A stretch of DNA of 64,000 bases from Legionella cardiaca (GCF_029026145.1 NZ_CP119078.1:2107036-2171035), one strand, 5' to 3'; counted from the stretch's first letter, positions 27,019-36,936 are shown. The notes: a model not told the origin generated them from the sequence alone. Program-made: numbers and translations.

Positions 27019-28167
27019 TTAATGATTATCTGCGGTCATTTTTTCAGGATTAACGACGATAATCATATCATCGTCGTTACTGGGGACACCTCTTCCATCT
27101 CTGTTGCTGGTCGTTAGATAGAAGAATTTATTAGGCCCTAACTTAATCTCACGCAATCGTCCCAATTTACCGGCAAAATACTCTTTAAGTTCCCTTGTTT
27201 GCAAATTAAAACCATACAGTGTTCGCCCACGTAAGCCACAAAAATATAATTTTCCCTGAAATATCTCAGCACCTGAAGGAGCCCAGGTGGTATTGCCACT
27301 TTCCAGTATAGGAGCTTGTGTTCCCTCTTTCTTTTCTTTACCAGTCACCATTGGCCAGCCATAGTTTTTCCCTGGCTTGATTAAATTAATTTCATCATGC
27401 TGTGACTGTCCATGTTCGGTCGCCCAAAGATTCCCGTGTTCATCCCAGGCTATCCCTTGAGGATTTCGGTGACCATAGGAATAAATTGCTGAATTGGTAA
27501 ATGGATTATCTGGGGGAATTGCTCCATTATCGGAAATTCTTAAGATTTTTCCTGCAAGCGAATTTAGATTTTGCGCCTCTTCTGGTATCTGTGCATCGCC
27601 TGTTGTGATGTAAAGATAACCATCAGGACCAAAACGAACTCTGCCGCCATCATGTATTGAAGCCCCCGGTATTTTATCAATGATAGTCGTGGCCTTTCCT
27701 AATTTATTATTTTCCAATTGAAAACGAACAACTTTATTAAAATAATGACCCTCGGCCTGATAAGTGTAATAAATATACACATAATGATTGAGTTGGAAAT
27801 TAGGATGTACAGCAATTCCTAACAATCCTCCCTCACCGAAGGCAGCCACATCATTAACCTCTAAAAGCAACTGCGCACTGGGATTTACTTTTTTCAAATC
27901 AATTAAACGTATTCTTCCCGGTCTTTCCGTAACCAGCAATTGCTGATCCGGTAAAAAATCGATTGCCCAAGGAATTTCTAATTGCTTGGCCAGTACTGAA
28001 ACAAGAGGTTTATTGGCAGAGAGCAATGAATTTTCTTTTTTTGAATTTTCTGGAGTTGTCATTGGTAAAGCATCTATTCGCTTACCTAAAAATTCCCACC
28101 ATCCAAGAATGACAGCAACAATTATTACAATGATTACTGCCAATAAAGTCACTTTAACTTTTTTCAT
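27019..28167 (-). CDS. PQQ-dependent aldose sugar dehydrogenase family protein
   Basis: 382 residues with an N-terminal signal anchor (VTLLAVIIVIIVAVILGWWE), so it acts in the periplasm. LEIPWAIDFLPD, VTERPGRI, HDGGRVRFGPDGYLYITTGD, YSYGHRNPQGIAWD and WATEHG are hallmark beta-propeller motifs of the soluble glucose dehydrogenase/YliI family, which binds PQQ and calcium and oxidises sugars. PQQ supply cannot be judged from this window. It is convergent with the small secreted protein gene. Confidence 0.92.
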   Translation of the reverse strand: MKKVKVTLLAVIIVIIVAVILGWWEFLGKRIDALPMTTPENSKKENSLLSANKPLVSVLAKQLEIPWAIDFLPDQQLLVTERPGRIRLIDLKKVNPSAQLLLEVNDVAAFGEGGLLGIAVHPNFQLNHYVYIYYTYQAEGHYFNKVVRFQLENNKLGKATTIIDKIPGASIHDGGRVRFGPDGYLYITTGDAQIPEEAQNLNSLAGKILRISDNGAIPPDNPFTNSAIYSYGHRNPQGIAWDEHGNLWATEHGQSQHDEINLIKPGKNYGWPMVTGKEKKEGTQAPILESGNTTWAPSGAEIFQGKLYFCGLRGRTLYGFNLQTRELKEYFAGKLGRLREIKLGPNKFFYLTTSNRDGRGVPSNDDDMIIVVNPEKMTADNH

Positions 28168-28418
28168 AACTTGAGTTTGCTATAGACGTTTATCCTAGTT
28201 AATCACTTATTTTTGTTTTGCGATACTCTCCCTTCTTCTGTTTGCTAAGCATGCTGGTCGGAGTATCTGGAATCGTCTATGGATAAACATATCCCTAAAC
28301 ATCGCTGTTTAAGTTATGGATAGTTATTGTACATATTAATGACATACAGCAAGCCAGCATTCGAATGGGAATCAAAGAATATTCAATATTAATGATAGTT
28401 TATAATAATCTGTGAGCT

Positions 28419-29111
28419 TTATTGAGAATTTCCCCGAAGTTGGAGTGCTTGCAGCAATTGTTTGGCAGCATCCTGTTCAGCTTTGCGTCGATTGGGACCA
28501 TGCCCCACCGTAGGAGTTTTAATACCACTTACTTTGCAATTAATATAAAATGTTTGCTCATGCTCCTCCCCTTCAACCTTAATTAATGAATATTCAGGAA
28601 GAGGTTTCTTGTGGGCTTGCAGGTATTCTTGTAACTGGGTTTTTGCATCTTTTAAATTATCGTGCAATGTTTCATCTTCCAGACGTGAACGATACAGTCG
28701 AAGAACCAGCTCTTTGCTAGCCTCAATCCCGCCATCCAGAAAAACCGCGGCAATAACCGCTTCCAGAGCATCAGCCAGAATAGAGGCGCGGCGAAATCCA
28801 CCACTTTTCAATTCCCCTTGACCAAGGAAAAGATAATCACCTAACTCAATTTCCGCAGCAATCTCAGCAAGCATTTCACCTTTAACTAAAAAGGCACGAA
28901 GTCGACTTAATTGCCCTTCAGTTTGCTCAGGAAAAGTTAGAAACAATGCATTGGCAATAACAAAACTTAAGATAGAATCACCTAGAAACTCATAGCGCTC
29001 ATTATTGACACTACCAGCACTACAATGAGTAAGAGCCTGTTTTAGAAAAGCAGGGTTTTTAAACTCATACCCTAATCGTCTGTATAGACGCTGTAAATCA
29101 TAAGAAACCAA
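28419..29111 (-). CDS. rnc: Ribonuclease III
   Basis: 230 residues. NERYEFLGDSILSFVIA is the catalytic signature, a second acidic motif lies in ADALEAVIAAVFLDGG, and the C-terminal double-stranded RNA-binding domain has the expected GxGxNRRKAEQDAA pattern (VGHGPNRRKAEQDAAKQLL). It processes rRNA precursors and other structured RNAs. The frame opens at a TTG at 29123, but GAGGT lies between that codon and a TTG at 29111 with 5-nt spacing, so 29111 is the better start. It lies downstream of lepB in the common lepA-lepB-rnc order, although era does not follow here. Confidence 0.95.
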   Translation of the reverse strand: MVSYDLQRLYRRLGYEFKNPAFLKQALTHCSAGSVNNERYEFLGDSILSFVIANALFLTFPEQTEGQLSRLRAFLVKGEMLAEIAAEIELGDYLFLGQGELKSGGFRRASILADALEAVIAAVFLDGGIEASKELVLRLYRSRLEDETLHDNLKDAKTQLQEYLQAHKKPLPEYSLIKVEGEEHEQTFYINCKVSGIKTPTVGHGPNRRKAEQDAAKQLLQALQLRGNSQ

Positions 29112-29214
29112 TCTTAACCTCAATTTAATAAATCATTCTATAATGATTAATTTAAATACTTATATTATAGGACCTTCCAGCAATTTGTTTGCCTTGAATT
29201 TAGCCCGATCTTGG

Positions 29215-29970
29215 TTAACGAATTAAACGACCTATTCGTCCCCAGCGGACACTGTCAGTTTTCCCATTCCAGCTCATCCATACCAGAAATGCCTTCCCAC
29301 GCAAATACTCGTCTGGCGTAAAGCCCCAAAAACGACTATCAGCGCTATCATCCCTGTTATCTCCCATCATAAAATATTGACCTTGAGGAACGACAACATC
29401 AAAATCATCGGCATGAACATCTGGACGGATATAGATCTCATGCTCAACACCGTTTAAATTTTCACGATATTTGGCAACGGCATGGCCAGAACTTTCATCG
29501 GTGGTGTACTCAATAAAGGTTTGTTTCATTTCCTTGCCATTAATGGTCAGAACCTTGTTGTGATAACTGATTTTATCTCCAGGAACGCCAATAACGCGTT
29601 TAATGTAATCATAACTAGGATCAGGTGGCCAACGAAATACTGCCACATCCCCTGTTTTAGGGTTTGCTATTTTTAATATCTTTGTTTCCAAAACAGGAAG
29701 TCTTAATCCATAGGCAAACTTATTGACCGCTACAAAATCACCGACATGTAATGTGGGCTCAAGCGAACCAGAAGGAATACGAAATGGCTCTACCAAAAAT
29801 GAGCGTAGGAGCAAAACAAGAATAAATACAGGGAAAAAAGAACGAGAATACTCAATAATACGACCAGGTTTTTGATCAGCTTTTCTTTTTTTCGCAAAGA
29901 AAAGAACATCAAGTAAATAGATTACTCCACTCACTAAAGAAAGAATGACCAATAACAGAGCAAAATTCAT
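29215..29970 (-). CDS. lepB: Signal peptidase I
   Basis: 251 residues. Two N-terminal hydrophobic segments (LLVILSLVSGVIYLLDVLFF and FFPVFILVLLLRSFLVEPF) anchor it in the inner membrane. The catalytic Ser is in RIPSGSLEPTL and the Lys in YDYIKRVIGVPGDKI; MGDNRDDSADSR is the conserved box E. It cleaves Sec and Tat signal peptides on the periplasmic side. It is followed by rnc after about 100 bases and preceded by lepA after 206 bases. Confidence 0.96.
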   Translation of the reverse strand: MNFALLLVILSLVSGVIYLLDVLFFAKKRKADQKPGRIIEYSRSFFPVFILVLLLRSFLVEPFRIPSGSLEPTLHVGDFVAVNKFAYGLRLPVLETKILKIANPKTGDVAVFRWPPDPSYDYIKRVIGVPGDKISYHNKVLTINGKEMKQTFIEYTTDESSGHAVAKYRENLNGVEHEIYIRPDVHADDFDVVVPQGQYFMMGDNRDDSADSRFWGFTPDEYLRGKAFLVWMSWNGKTDSVRWGRIGRLIR

Positions 29971-30176
29971 AGTTTCACACTTCCCACTAACTTATTATAA
30001 AAAATCCAGTTCAATGTCTTATTAATTCCGTTTTGTGGTCCTATTTGCAAATAAAGGAACAATCAGAAATCCTCAAATAGAAGAATCACATTGCCCAGGG
30101 CTGTGCAATTCAGTTGTTATTCACCCGGTTACTTACAAGGGAATAACAACAATTGAATTTGAAAAATAGTAATAGA

Positions 30177-31982
30177 TTATTTTTTTCTCTCAGTTTGAAA
30201 AACTGCCATGAATGCTTCTTGTGGAATTTCAACATGCCCTACTTGTTTCATGCGTTTTTTACCTGCTTTCTGCTTTTCCAGCAATTTTCGTTTACGTGTA
30301 ACGTCACCGCCATAGCATTTTGCGGTAACATTCTTGCGTAGAGCTTTTACTGTTTGGCGCGCAATGATGTGGTTTCCTAATGCTGCTTGAATGGCTACAT
30401 CAAACATCTGGCGTGGTATTAATTCGCGCATTTTATCAACCAAAGCTTTTCCACGACTGAAAGCATCGCTTTTATGGACAATCACTGCAAGTGCATCAAC
30501 GCGTTCGCTGTTAATTAATACGTCCATTTTTACTAAATCAGCTTCCTCAAACCGCAAAAAGTTATAATCAAGTGAGGCATAGCCACGACTGACAGACTTT
30601 AAACGATCAAAAAAATCGGATACTACTTCACTCATCGGTAAATCGTAAGTCACGGAAACCTGGCGACCACTATAAGTCATATTGACTTGTATGCCGCGAC
30701 GCTCAACACACAGAGTGATGATTTGTCCCAAATAATCCTGAGGCACAAGAATATTTGCACGCACAATAGGTTCAAACATTTGCTTAATTTGCTGTGGAGG
30801 CGGCAATTGTGATGGGTTATCAATCATCATGGTGTCTCCTTTAGTCGAGACAACTTGATAGACAACCGTAGGCGCTGTTGAGATTAAATCCAAATTGTAT
30901 TCGCGCTCAAGCCTCTCCTGGATAATCTCCATGTGGAGCATACCAAGAAAGCCACAACGAAAACCAAAACCTAATGCCTCAGAAGACTCAGGCTCATAAA
31001 ATAAGGAGGCATCGTTTAAACTTAATTTTGCCAATGCCTCACGAAATGCTTCAAAATCATCCGCACTAATAGGAAAAAGACCTGCATAAACCTGTGGTTT
31101 AACTTTTTGGAAACCGGGTAGAGGTGAAGACGCCTGATGTTTTTCAAGAGTCAACGTATCCCCTACTGGAGCGCCCTGAATCTCTTTAATGCCTGCAACT
31201 ACATACCCCACTTCACCGGCTTGAAGCGTATCAAGTTTTGTTCGTTTGGGTGTAAAAATACCAACCTGATCCACTTCATAAGTTCTGCCAGTAGACATCA
31301 CTCGCATTTTATCGCCTTTTTTAAGGGAACCATTAGCGATACGAACCAAGGACACAACTCCAAGATAACTATCAAACCAAGAATCAATGATCAGGGCTTG
31401 TAAAGGTGCTTCAATGTCGCCTTGAGGTGGAGGAATTCGTGCAACCAAGGCCTCCAGTACATCTTCAACCCCCAAACCGCTTTTGGCACTAACACGAATA
31501 GCATTATGCGCTTCAAGGCCAATAATATCTTCAATTTCAGCAATAACCCGTTCGGGTTCAGCTTGCGGTAAATCAATTTTATTTAAGACGGGTAAAATTT
31601 CCAAAGATTGATCAATGGCTGTGTAACATACAGCAACTGTCTGTGCCTCTACTCCTTGAGCGGCATCAACCACAAGAATCGCCCCCTCACACGCAGCAAG
31701 AGAACGTGATACCTCATAACTGAAATCAACATGACCAGGGGTATCAATAAAATTGAGTAAATAGGTTTTACCATCACGGGCTTTATAATTCAAAGAAACA
31801 CTTTGAGCCTTAATAGTAATACCACGTTCGCGCTCAATATCCATGGAATCAAGCACTTGATCAGCCATTTCTCGATCAGATAATCCTCCACACAGCTGGA
31901 TGAACCGATCAGCCAAAGTAGATTTACCATGATCAATATGGGCAATAATAGAAAAATTACGAATTCGCGTTAAATCGCTCAA
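30177..31982 (-). CDS. lepA: Translation factor LepA (EF4)
   Basis: 601 residues, the standard length. [13 protein letters not shown] is the P-loop, DTPGHVDF is G3, LNKIDLP is G4 and SAKSGLG is G5; the LepA-specific C-terminal domain ends in [20 protein letters not shown]. It is a ribosome-associated GTPase involved in initiation and elongation quality. A 10-bp inverted repeat (30113-30122/30141-30150) lies downstream with no U-run. It is divergent from the Rab-like gene. Confidence 0.97.
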   Translation of the reverse strand: MSDLTRIRNFSIIAHIDHGKSTLADRFIQLCGGLSDREMADQVLDSMDIERERGITIKAQSVSLNYKARDGKTYLLNFIDTPGHVDFSYEVSRSLAACEGAILVVDAAQGVEAQTVAVCYTAIDQSLEILPVLNKIDLPQAEPERVIAEIEDIIGLEAHNAIRVSAKSGLGVEDVLEALVARIPPPQGDIEAPLQALIIDSWFDSYLGVVSLVRIANGSLKKGDKMRVMSTGRTYEVDQVGIFTPKRTKLDTLQAGEVGYVVAGIKEIQGAPVGDTLTLEKHQASSPLPGFQKVKPQVYAGLFPISADDFEAFREALAKLSLNDASLFYEPESSEALGFGFRCGFLGMLHMEIIQERLEREYNLDLISTAPTVVYQVVSTKGDTMMIDNPSQLPPPQQIKQMFEPIVRANILVPQDYLGQIITLCVERRGIQVNMTYSGRQVSVTYDLPMSEVVSDFFDRLKSVSRGYASLDYNFLRFEEADLVKMDVLINSERVDALAVIVHKSDAFSRGKALVDKMRELIPRQMFDVAIQAALGNHIIARQTVKALRKNVTAKCYGGDVTRKRKLLEKQKAGKKRMKQVGHVEIPQEAFMAVFQTERKK

Positions 31983-32303
31983 CTGAAAAAACCTAGTAAT
32001 AAATTGGGCTATTCTAGCTGAATTATTAGCATCCAGAAAGTACTCAGTATGATGGCAGCAGGGAAAAATCTAATTTTGTCCATATAATGAAAAATATGTT
32101 CAACTATCTATCACCCGGCAAATTTTGTATAAAGACTGACTTACGGCTATTAACCCAAGATGGAGGTTTTAAAGAAGAATAAGCTCTGAGATTCAATGGC
32201 CAAAACAAAGAGACACTTAGAAATGCAATCAGAGATTTCAATCCTTAATCGGCTGTTAATAATTCACATTTATAATAGTTATAAATTAAGTAAAAGGATC
32301 AAC
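31983..32303. other. 321-base divergent promoter region between lepA and the Rab-like gene
   Basis: It holds the PmrA-type promoter of the Rab-like gene near its right end. An in-frame ATG at 32196 belongs to the same frame but lies upstream of that promoter, so the part from 32196 to 32303 is best read as non-coding. The lepA promoter must lie in the left part; I see no strong consensus. Confidence 0.55.
32244..32276 (+). promoter_or_regulatory. PmrA-type tandem box and -10 for the Rab-like gene
   Basis: CTTAAT (32244-32249) and GTTAAT (32255-32260) are 11 bp apart; a perfect TATAAT (32271-32276) follows after 10 nt. The spacing is identical to the boxes at 2565, 44543 and 61788. Confidence 0.75.
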
Positions 32304-33281
32304 ATGGGACACGTCGTAAAAATAGCCTTATGGGGTATGAAGGGTTCTGGTAAGTCTGCGCTTATGGATCGACTGGTAAACAACACATACCAAGGTAGTT
32401 ATGAACCCACCATAGGTATTGATTTTGGAGTGCTGCGAGCACCAGACTCTGACAATGAGGACAGCGTAGAAAAGCTCCAATTTTGGGATATTACAGGAGA
32501 TCCCAAGTATCGTTCAATTGTACCAAGTTATATGAAAAATAATAAGATTTTAATCTATTGTATTGACCTATCTAAAGAGCAGACTCCAGACTTAATTAAG
32601 TCTTATCAAGAGGATATTGATCTTTGCAAGCAAGCAAGTATAGATTCTTGCGTGGTTTTAGTCGGCACAAAAAGTGATAGCGTCGAACAAGCTGATGATA
32701 AATTAGAAGCAATAAAAGCCCAATTACAGCAGGTGAATGGTGCTATTGTGACTTCTGCAAAAGAAAATACAAATATCGATGTATTGAAAGAGGGATTATT
32801 TAAGTTTCCTAATGAAATGTTAGGATTAAATGTTACTTCCGCTCATACTCCTAAGGATGATGAAGATAATAAAGACATTAAAACTATGGGATCATATCCT
32901 GATAGTTATACACGGATGTGGATGAAAGACGGAGCAAGTGAACTCTTGCGGGATTATTGTAAAGCAGATACAGTTCATGAGCATCGTTTTTTTTCAACTT
33001 TGAAAAGAATTCTTACAGGTCATTGGAATCGCCACCATGTGTCTGCTGTAAGGCAAGCTCTTAAAAATACCAAATCTTATGATCCTACAACGCTTCTTGA
33101 AGAGTTAAAGAAGCAATTAATAGAGAAAGGAAACACGTTAGAGAAAGATGGCAGCTTAGCTAAAAGGATCAATTTTATCCAGGAGAAGTCTGGGGTAAAC
33201 GTTATTACCAGTATTGCTGAGTTAAATGATGAAATCACGAATGCTCAGTCTACAAAAAAACAGATTACTGTTGAGATATAA
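32304..33281 (+). CDS. Rab-like small GTPase with shared C-terminal module, effector candidate
   Basis: 325 residues. P-loop GMKGSGKS (11-18); switch I YEPTIGIDFG, almost the Rab consensus; switch II WDITGDPKYRSIVPSYMK, where Rabs have WDTAGQERFR...YYR; G4 TKSD (122-125); G5 TSAKE (150-154). Asp66 replaces the catalytic Gln, so GTP hydrolysis may be impaired. There is no C-terminal prenylation cysteine. Residues 213-295 contain LTGHWNRHH, LLEELKK and GSLAKRI, which recur at the end of the 1360-residue protein at 54098. The ATG at 32304 has AAAAGGA 6 nt upstream and lies 28 nt after the -10; the longer frame from 32196 would begin upstream of this promoter. Origin from a eukaryotic host gene is likely but not shown. 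Confidence 0.85.
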   Translation: MGHVVKIALWGMKGSGKSALMDRLVNNTYQGSYEPTIGIDFGVLRAPDSDNEDSVEKLQFWDITGDPKYRSIVPSYMKNNKILIYCIDLSKEQTPDLIKSYQEDIDLCKQASIDSCVVLVGTKSDSVEQADDKLEAIKAQLQQVNGAIVTSAKENTNIDVLKEGLFKFPNEMLGLNVTSAHTPKDDEDNKDIKTMGSYPDSYTRMWMKDGASELLRDYCKADTVHEHRFFSTLKRILTGHWNRHHVSAVRQALKNTKSYDPTTLLEELKKQLIEKGNTLEKDGSLAKRINFIQEKSGVNVITSIAELNDEITNAQSTKKQITVEI

Positions 33282-33636
33282 GGGATAAATAGCCTTTGAA
33301 ATAAGGGGATAACAATAAGACTCTAATTGCTGTCCTCTTGCTTTTACAGATGTTACGAATCCTTATGTAGCAGCACCCAAATCGTCCACATTTAAAACAA
33401 ATTGATATTTATATAATCCATCGCAATCTTTCTGTGAATAATCAAGCGCTAAATTGCATTTGCAAATTACAATGAAAATTAGGATCATAAGCTTCAGTTC
33501 ATAGCTTAGGGCAAACCCTAAAGATATTGAAATTTTTTTCTTACAATGAAATTGTTAATTGATTTTTACCCAATTTAATGACAATTTCGATTTTTTTTTA
33601 TACTAAACTCAATTTTTCGATGATAAAGGATGGCCA
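33282..33636. other. 355-base intergenic region
   Basis: Very AT-rich near mltB. It holds a hairpin with a T-run (33548-33599) and a possible mltB -10 (TATACT, 33599-33604). I see no gene in it. Confidence 0.5.
33548..33599 (+). terminator. AT-rich hairpin followed by a run of nine T
   Basis: GAAATTGT (33548-33555) and ACAATTTC (33581-33588) are perfect arms, with further AATTG/CAATT pairing inside; GA and nine T follow. It lies 260 bases after the Rab-like gene and just before mltB, so it may end the former transcript. The low GC content makes it weak. Confidence 0.4.
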
Positions 33637-34659
33637 ATGCGACGATTAACCACGTTTTGTTTCGCCCTAGTAACATTTTTAATTTGTGGAATTACTCAAG
33701 CCGATACAGCATTTACACAACGCAAAGACGTACAGCGTTTTATTAATAATATGGTTCAACAACACGGCTTTAACAAAAAAGAACTGACTCTTATTATGGA
33801 TAATGTTCAGCTGCAACCGCAGATTATTGAGTCAATGGAGAAGCCTTACGAAAAAAAAACCTGGGATGTTTATAAACAGTTATTTTTAACACCAGAGAGA
33901 GTACAAGGAGGACTTGCGTTTTGGTCTGCTAACCGGGAAACCCTCGCCAAAGCTGAAAAAAAATACGGTGTTCCTGCCAATATTATTGTGGCAATTCTTG
34001 GCGTTGAAACCATTTATGGTAAAAATCAAGGTAACTATCGCGTTATTGATGCACTGTCTACTTTAGCGTTTAATTACCCTAAACGTTCCGCCTTTTTTAC
34101 TAAAGAATTAGGTGAATATCTTTTACTTTGTCGTGAACAAAAAATTTCACCGACGCAAAACTTAGGTTCTTACGCAGGTGCAATGGGTAAACCACAATTC
34201 ATGCCCAGCAGTTATCGCTATTACGCAGCAGACTTTACTGGGAATGCCAAAAAAGATTTAATGAATGACGATCAGGCCGTTATTGCCAGTGTTGCTAATT
34301 ATTTCCACAAACATGGCTGGAAAACCAATCAAGGAATAGCTCAACCCGCGAAAGTTCAGGGCAATCGTTATAAAAAAATTAATACCAATTACAAAACAGC
34401 AGCTTACCATTGGAATCAAATGGCTGCAGCAGGAGTTAAACCATTAACTGCTTCACTGCACACTCCAGCAAAAGTAGGCTTAATCGAGTTAACCACACAA
34501 ACTGGCGCAGAGTACTGGTTAGCCTATCCAAATTTTTATGTGATTACTCGCTACAACTCTAGCCCACAATATGCAATGGTTGTTTATTTACTATCTCAAC
34601 AATTAAAAATGCAATGGGCGGCTGCCGCAAATGTTGGCAAAAAATACGCATACGTGTAA
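33637..34659 (+). CDS. mltB: Membrane-bound lytic murein transglycosylase B family
   Basis: 340 residues with an N-terminal Sec signal (MRRLTTFCFALVTFLICGIT, then QA) and no lipobox, so it is probably a soluble periplasmic form. The catalytic Glu lies in AILGVETIYGKNQGNYRVIDAL, and YAGAMGKPQFMPSSYR is the family signature. It cleaves the MurNAc-GlcNAc bond of peptidoglycan with 1,6-anhydro formation. AAGGA precedes the ATG by about 7 nt. Confidence 0.94.
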   Translation: MRRLTTFCFALVTFLICGITQADTAFTQRKDVQRFINNMVQQHGFNKKELTLIMDNVQLQPQIIESMEKPYEKKTWDVYKQLFLTPERVQGGLAFWSANRETLAKAEKKYGVPANIIVAILGVETIYGKNQGNYRVIDALSTLAFNYPKRSAFFTKELGEYLLLCREQKISPTQNLGSYAGAMGKPQFMPSSYRYYAADFTGNAKKDLMNDDQAVIASVANYFHKHGWKTNQGIAQPAKVQGNRYKKINTNYKTAAYHWNQMAAAGVKPLTASLHTPAKVGLIELTTQTGAEYWLAYPNFYVITRYNSSPQYAMVVYLLSQQLKMQWAAAANVGKKYAYV

Positions 34660-34685
34660 GCTGTTTAGCAATAACAATTTTGTTT

Positions 34686-34711
34686 GCTCCGAACTTAACC
34701 TAGTTCGGAGC
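34686..34711. terminator. Perfect 9-bp hairpin after mltB
   Basis: GCTCCGAAC (34686-34694) pairs with GTTCGGAGC (34703-34711). No U-run follows, but its position between mltB and gspL fits a terminator or RNA stabiliser. Confidence 0.45.
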
Positions 34712-34748
34712 TGTAAAAGCAGAAAGTGATATCATTAAGGGACGCCAG

Positions 34749-35915
34749 GTGGCCACATGCTTTCTATATGTTCAGCATCTCACAGAAACTAGCTGTCTAA
34801 GCTTAAGCCTGGACCAGCAAGGGAAAGTAGCAGCCCCACTTTTAGAACGCGATTTTAATGAAATTAAAACACTACAAAAAAATTGCCAAACAATTCTTGT
34901 ACTACCGACACAACGTTTTAGTCTGCATCGCATCACCTTACCCTGGCTTGCCGAAAAAAAAGCACGTGCTGCACTCCCTTTTGCTTTGGAAGATAAACTG
35001 GCACAAAATGTCAACTCACTTCACTTTGCCTTTGATCGTAACCACTATCAGGATGGGCAATACCTGGTTGTTGTAGGGGACAAAACTTATCTCGAAGAGC
35101 TAATTGCCAGATTTGATGCGCTGGAAATTAATTTTGATAGCATCACACTCGATTGGTTTGCTCTTAATCAGCAGGAAATTGCTGTTCTTAATTCCTGTTT
35201 ACTGGTAAATAAGAGCGATTTCCAAGGTGCGGTAAGTAGCGATTTGGCTGACTTTTTTTTAAATCAACCAGGCACTACTTCGGAAGAATATTCCTTTTAT
35301 GTTTTCCCCGACAGTAACCAAACCTTCCTCCCTCCGCAACAGGGCTTGATAAAAGAAATCAGCGATGACTCTCATGTATGGCTAGCTCAACGACTGAAAG
35401 CAACTAAGCTAATTAATCTTTGTCAGGGTGAGTTAGAGCATGGCGGTTCGCAAAGTAGCACAAAACGTTGGTACCAGGCAGCCATACTAATGAGCCTCCT
35501 ATGGGTTATTGCATTGCTTGGCACTAATGCCATCAGGCTTTATTACCTTAATAAAGAGGCAGCCACAGTTGAAACCCAAATTGCGGCGATTTATCATGAA
35601 TTTTTTCCACAAGCTCAACAAGTTATTAGTCCTAAATTTCGCATTACTCAATTACTTAAAGCAAATCAAAATAACTCGGATATGAGCTTTTGGACATTAT
35701 TAAATATATTGGCAAAAGCTTCGAAAAATAGTCCTATGAATGTGGAGCAAGTTCGATTCCAAAATCAAACTCTCTTAGTCACTTTAACCACTAAAAATTT
35801 TGAGGAGTTGGAGAGTTTACAAACTCATTTACAAAAAATGAATATCAAAGTTCGACAAACCCAAGCCTCAACCGAGAATAAAAAAGTCCTAGGTACTTTG
35901 GAGCTAAGTTTGTGA
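34749..35915 (+). CDS. gspL: Type II secretion inner-membrane protein GspL (LspL)
   Basis: 388 residues. The N-terminal half is the actin-like cytoplasmic domain that binds the GspE ATPase (LPTQRFSLHRITLPWLAEKKARAALPFALED is the typical region); one membrane segment lies near 245-265 (AAILMSLLWVIALLGTNAI), followed by a periplasmic ferredoxin-like domain. It starts at GTG 34749 after AAGGGA. In Legionella, gspL and gspM form a separate pair from the other lsp genes; the type II system exports many virulence and degradative enzymes. Confidence 0.9.
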   Translation: MATCFLYVQHLTETSCLSLSLDQQGKVAAPLLERDFNEIKTLQKNCQTILVLPTQRFSLHRITLPWLAEKKARAALPFALEDKLAQNVNSLHFAFDRNHYQDGQYLVVVGDKTYLEELIARFDALEINFDSITLDWFALNQQEIAVLNSCLLVNKSDFQGAVSSDLADFFLNQPGTTSEEYSFYVFPDSNQTFLPPQQGLIKEISDDSHVWLAQRLKATKLINLCQGELEHGGSQSSTKRWYQAAILMSLLWVIALLGTNAIRLYYLNKEAATVETQIAAIYHEFFPQAQQVISPKFRITQLLKANQNNSDMSFWTLLNILAKASKNSPMNVEQVRFQNQTLLVTLTTKNFEELESLQTHLQKMNIKVRQTQASTENKKVLGTLELSL

Positions 35916-36382
35916 TTAATTACTGGAATAATCTTAATGAACGAGAACGTTGGATGGTTAGCATTGCAGCAGTTTGCATCGGTGCCTATTTATTTTATCT
36001 TTTGGTTTACTCACCTTTAGTAACTGCAGTAAGTAGCAAAGCAGCCCAACTACAGGAAAAGAAAGAAACCCTCACCTGGATGCAGCAAGTTCGCCAACAA
36101 CCCAAAAATAAAAGAGTACCTCAATCAATAACGAATGCAAAACTGCTTGCGTTAATAGGAAGTCAGTTAAATAGTGGCGCTTTGCGGAAATTTGTTTATC
36201 AATTACAACAAACTGGCTCAGGAGACATTCAACTCTCGTTTGAGCAAGTACCAATGCAACCATTTCTATCTTGGCTATGGGCATTAAGCAATGATTACAC
36301 TGTCATTCTGAAACAACTCAGTGTCGAACGTACTGACATACCAGGCGTGGTTAAAGTGACCATAATCATTGCCCCTAAATAA
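35912..36382 (+). CDS. gspM: Type II secretion protein GspM (LspM)
   Basis: 156 residues. One N-terminal membrane segment (MVSIAAVCIGAYLFYLLVYS) follows the family's NLNERERWM motif; the rest is a small periplasmic domain. GspM dimerises with GspL in the inner-membrane platform. The GTG start overlaps the gspL stop in a GTGA, indicating translational coupling. Confidence 0.9.
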   Translation: MINYWNNLNERERWMVSIAAVCIGAYLFYLLVYSPLVTAVSSKAAQLQEKKETLTWMQQVRQQPKNKRVPQSITNAKLLALIGSQLNSGALRKFVYQLQQTGSGDIQLSFEQVPMQPFLSWLWALSNDYTVILKQLSVERTDIPGVVKVTIIIAPK

Positions 36383-36411
36383 ACCCGACGTCTCAAATAG
36401 TACAACTCCCG

Positions 36412-36936
36412 TTAATTCCCGGAATTTTCCTGAATTTTACTCCAATTTTTAATATCAGCACCTTGTTTGATATTTTCTGGTAGATCATTATATGCTTTTT
36501 GTGCCTCTTCATAAGAATTGTAGCTTCCATACACTCCTTTATAATACGCTGAACCGTCTCCACGATAGGATTTAATTTGGGCAGTTCGATTATTTTTAGG
36601 AACTTTATAAAGTTTTCCTGCTACTTGTGAAGCTTTGTCACCCTCAGCGACCTCAATGGTGTATCCTTGAGGGTTTTGACTGTTCACCCAATTTTTATCC
36701 ACATCTTTATGTGAAGCTGGCGAATGGTCATAACCTACATGGTATGAATTCGGCACATTCACCTCTCGATTCGAATAGCGATAATCAACCCCGCCATCAT
36801 AGGTTTGGTAATAGGCATTCTCGTAAACATAAGGTTGATAATTTGAGTAAGTTGTATAACTGGTTTCCTGATAGGTCGCACAAGCCGAGAGACAGCCTGC
36901 AGAAAAACAAAGCGTTAGAAATTTTACCTTTTTCAT
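36412..36936 (-). CDS. SPOR-domain lipoprotein
   Basis: 174 residues from the ATG at 36936, chosen because GGGAG lies 7 nt upstream and it begins the signal peptide; the open frame extends to 37026 without support. A lipobox is visible (GCLSACA), so the mature protein begins at a lipidated Cys. A Tyr-rich low-complexity region (YQPYVYENAYYQTYDGG) follows. The C-terminal 75 residues resemble a SPOR domain: GYTIEVAEGD...AGKLYK...YKGVYGSYNSYEEAQKAYNDLP. SPOR domains bind denuded peptidoglycan glycans, often at the division site. Confidence 0.82.
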   Translation of the reverse strand: MKKVKFLTLCFSAGCLSACATYQETSYTTYSNYQPYVYENAYYQTYDGGVDYRYSNREVNVPNSYHVGYDHSPASHKDVDKNWVNSQNPQGYTIEVAEGDKASQVAGKLYKVPKNNRTAQIKSYRGDGSAYYKGVYGSYNSYEEAQKAYNDLPENIKQGADIKNWSKIQENSGN

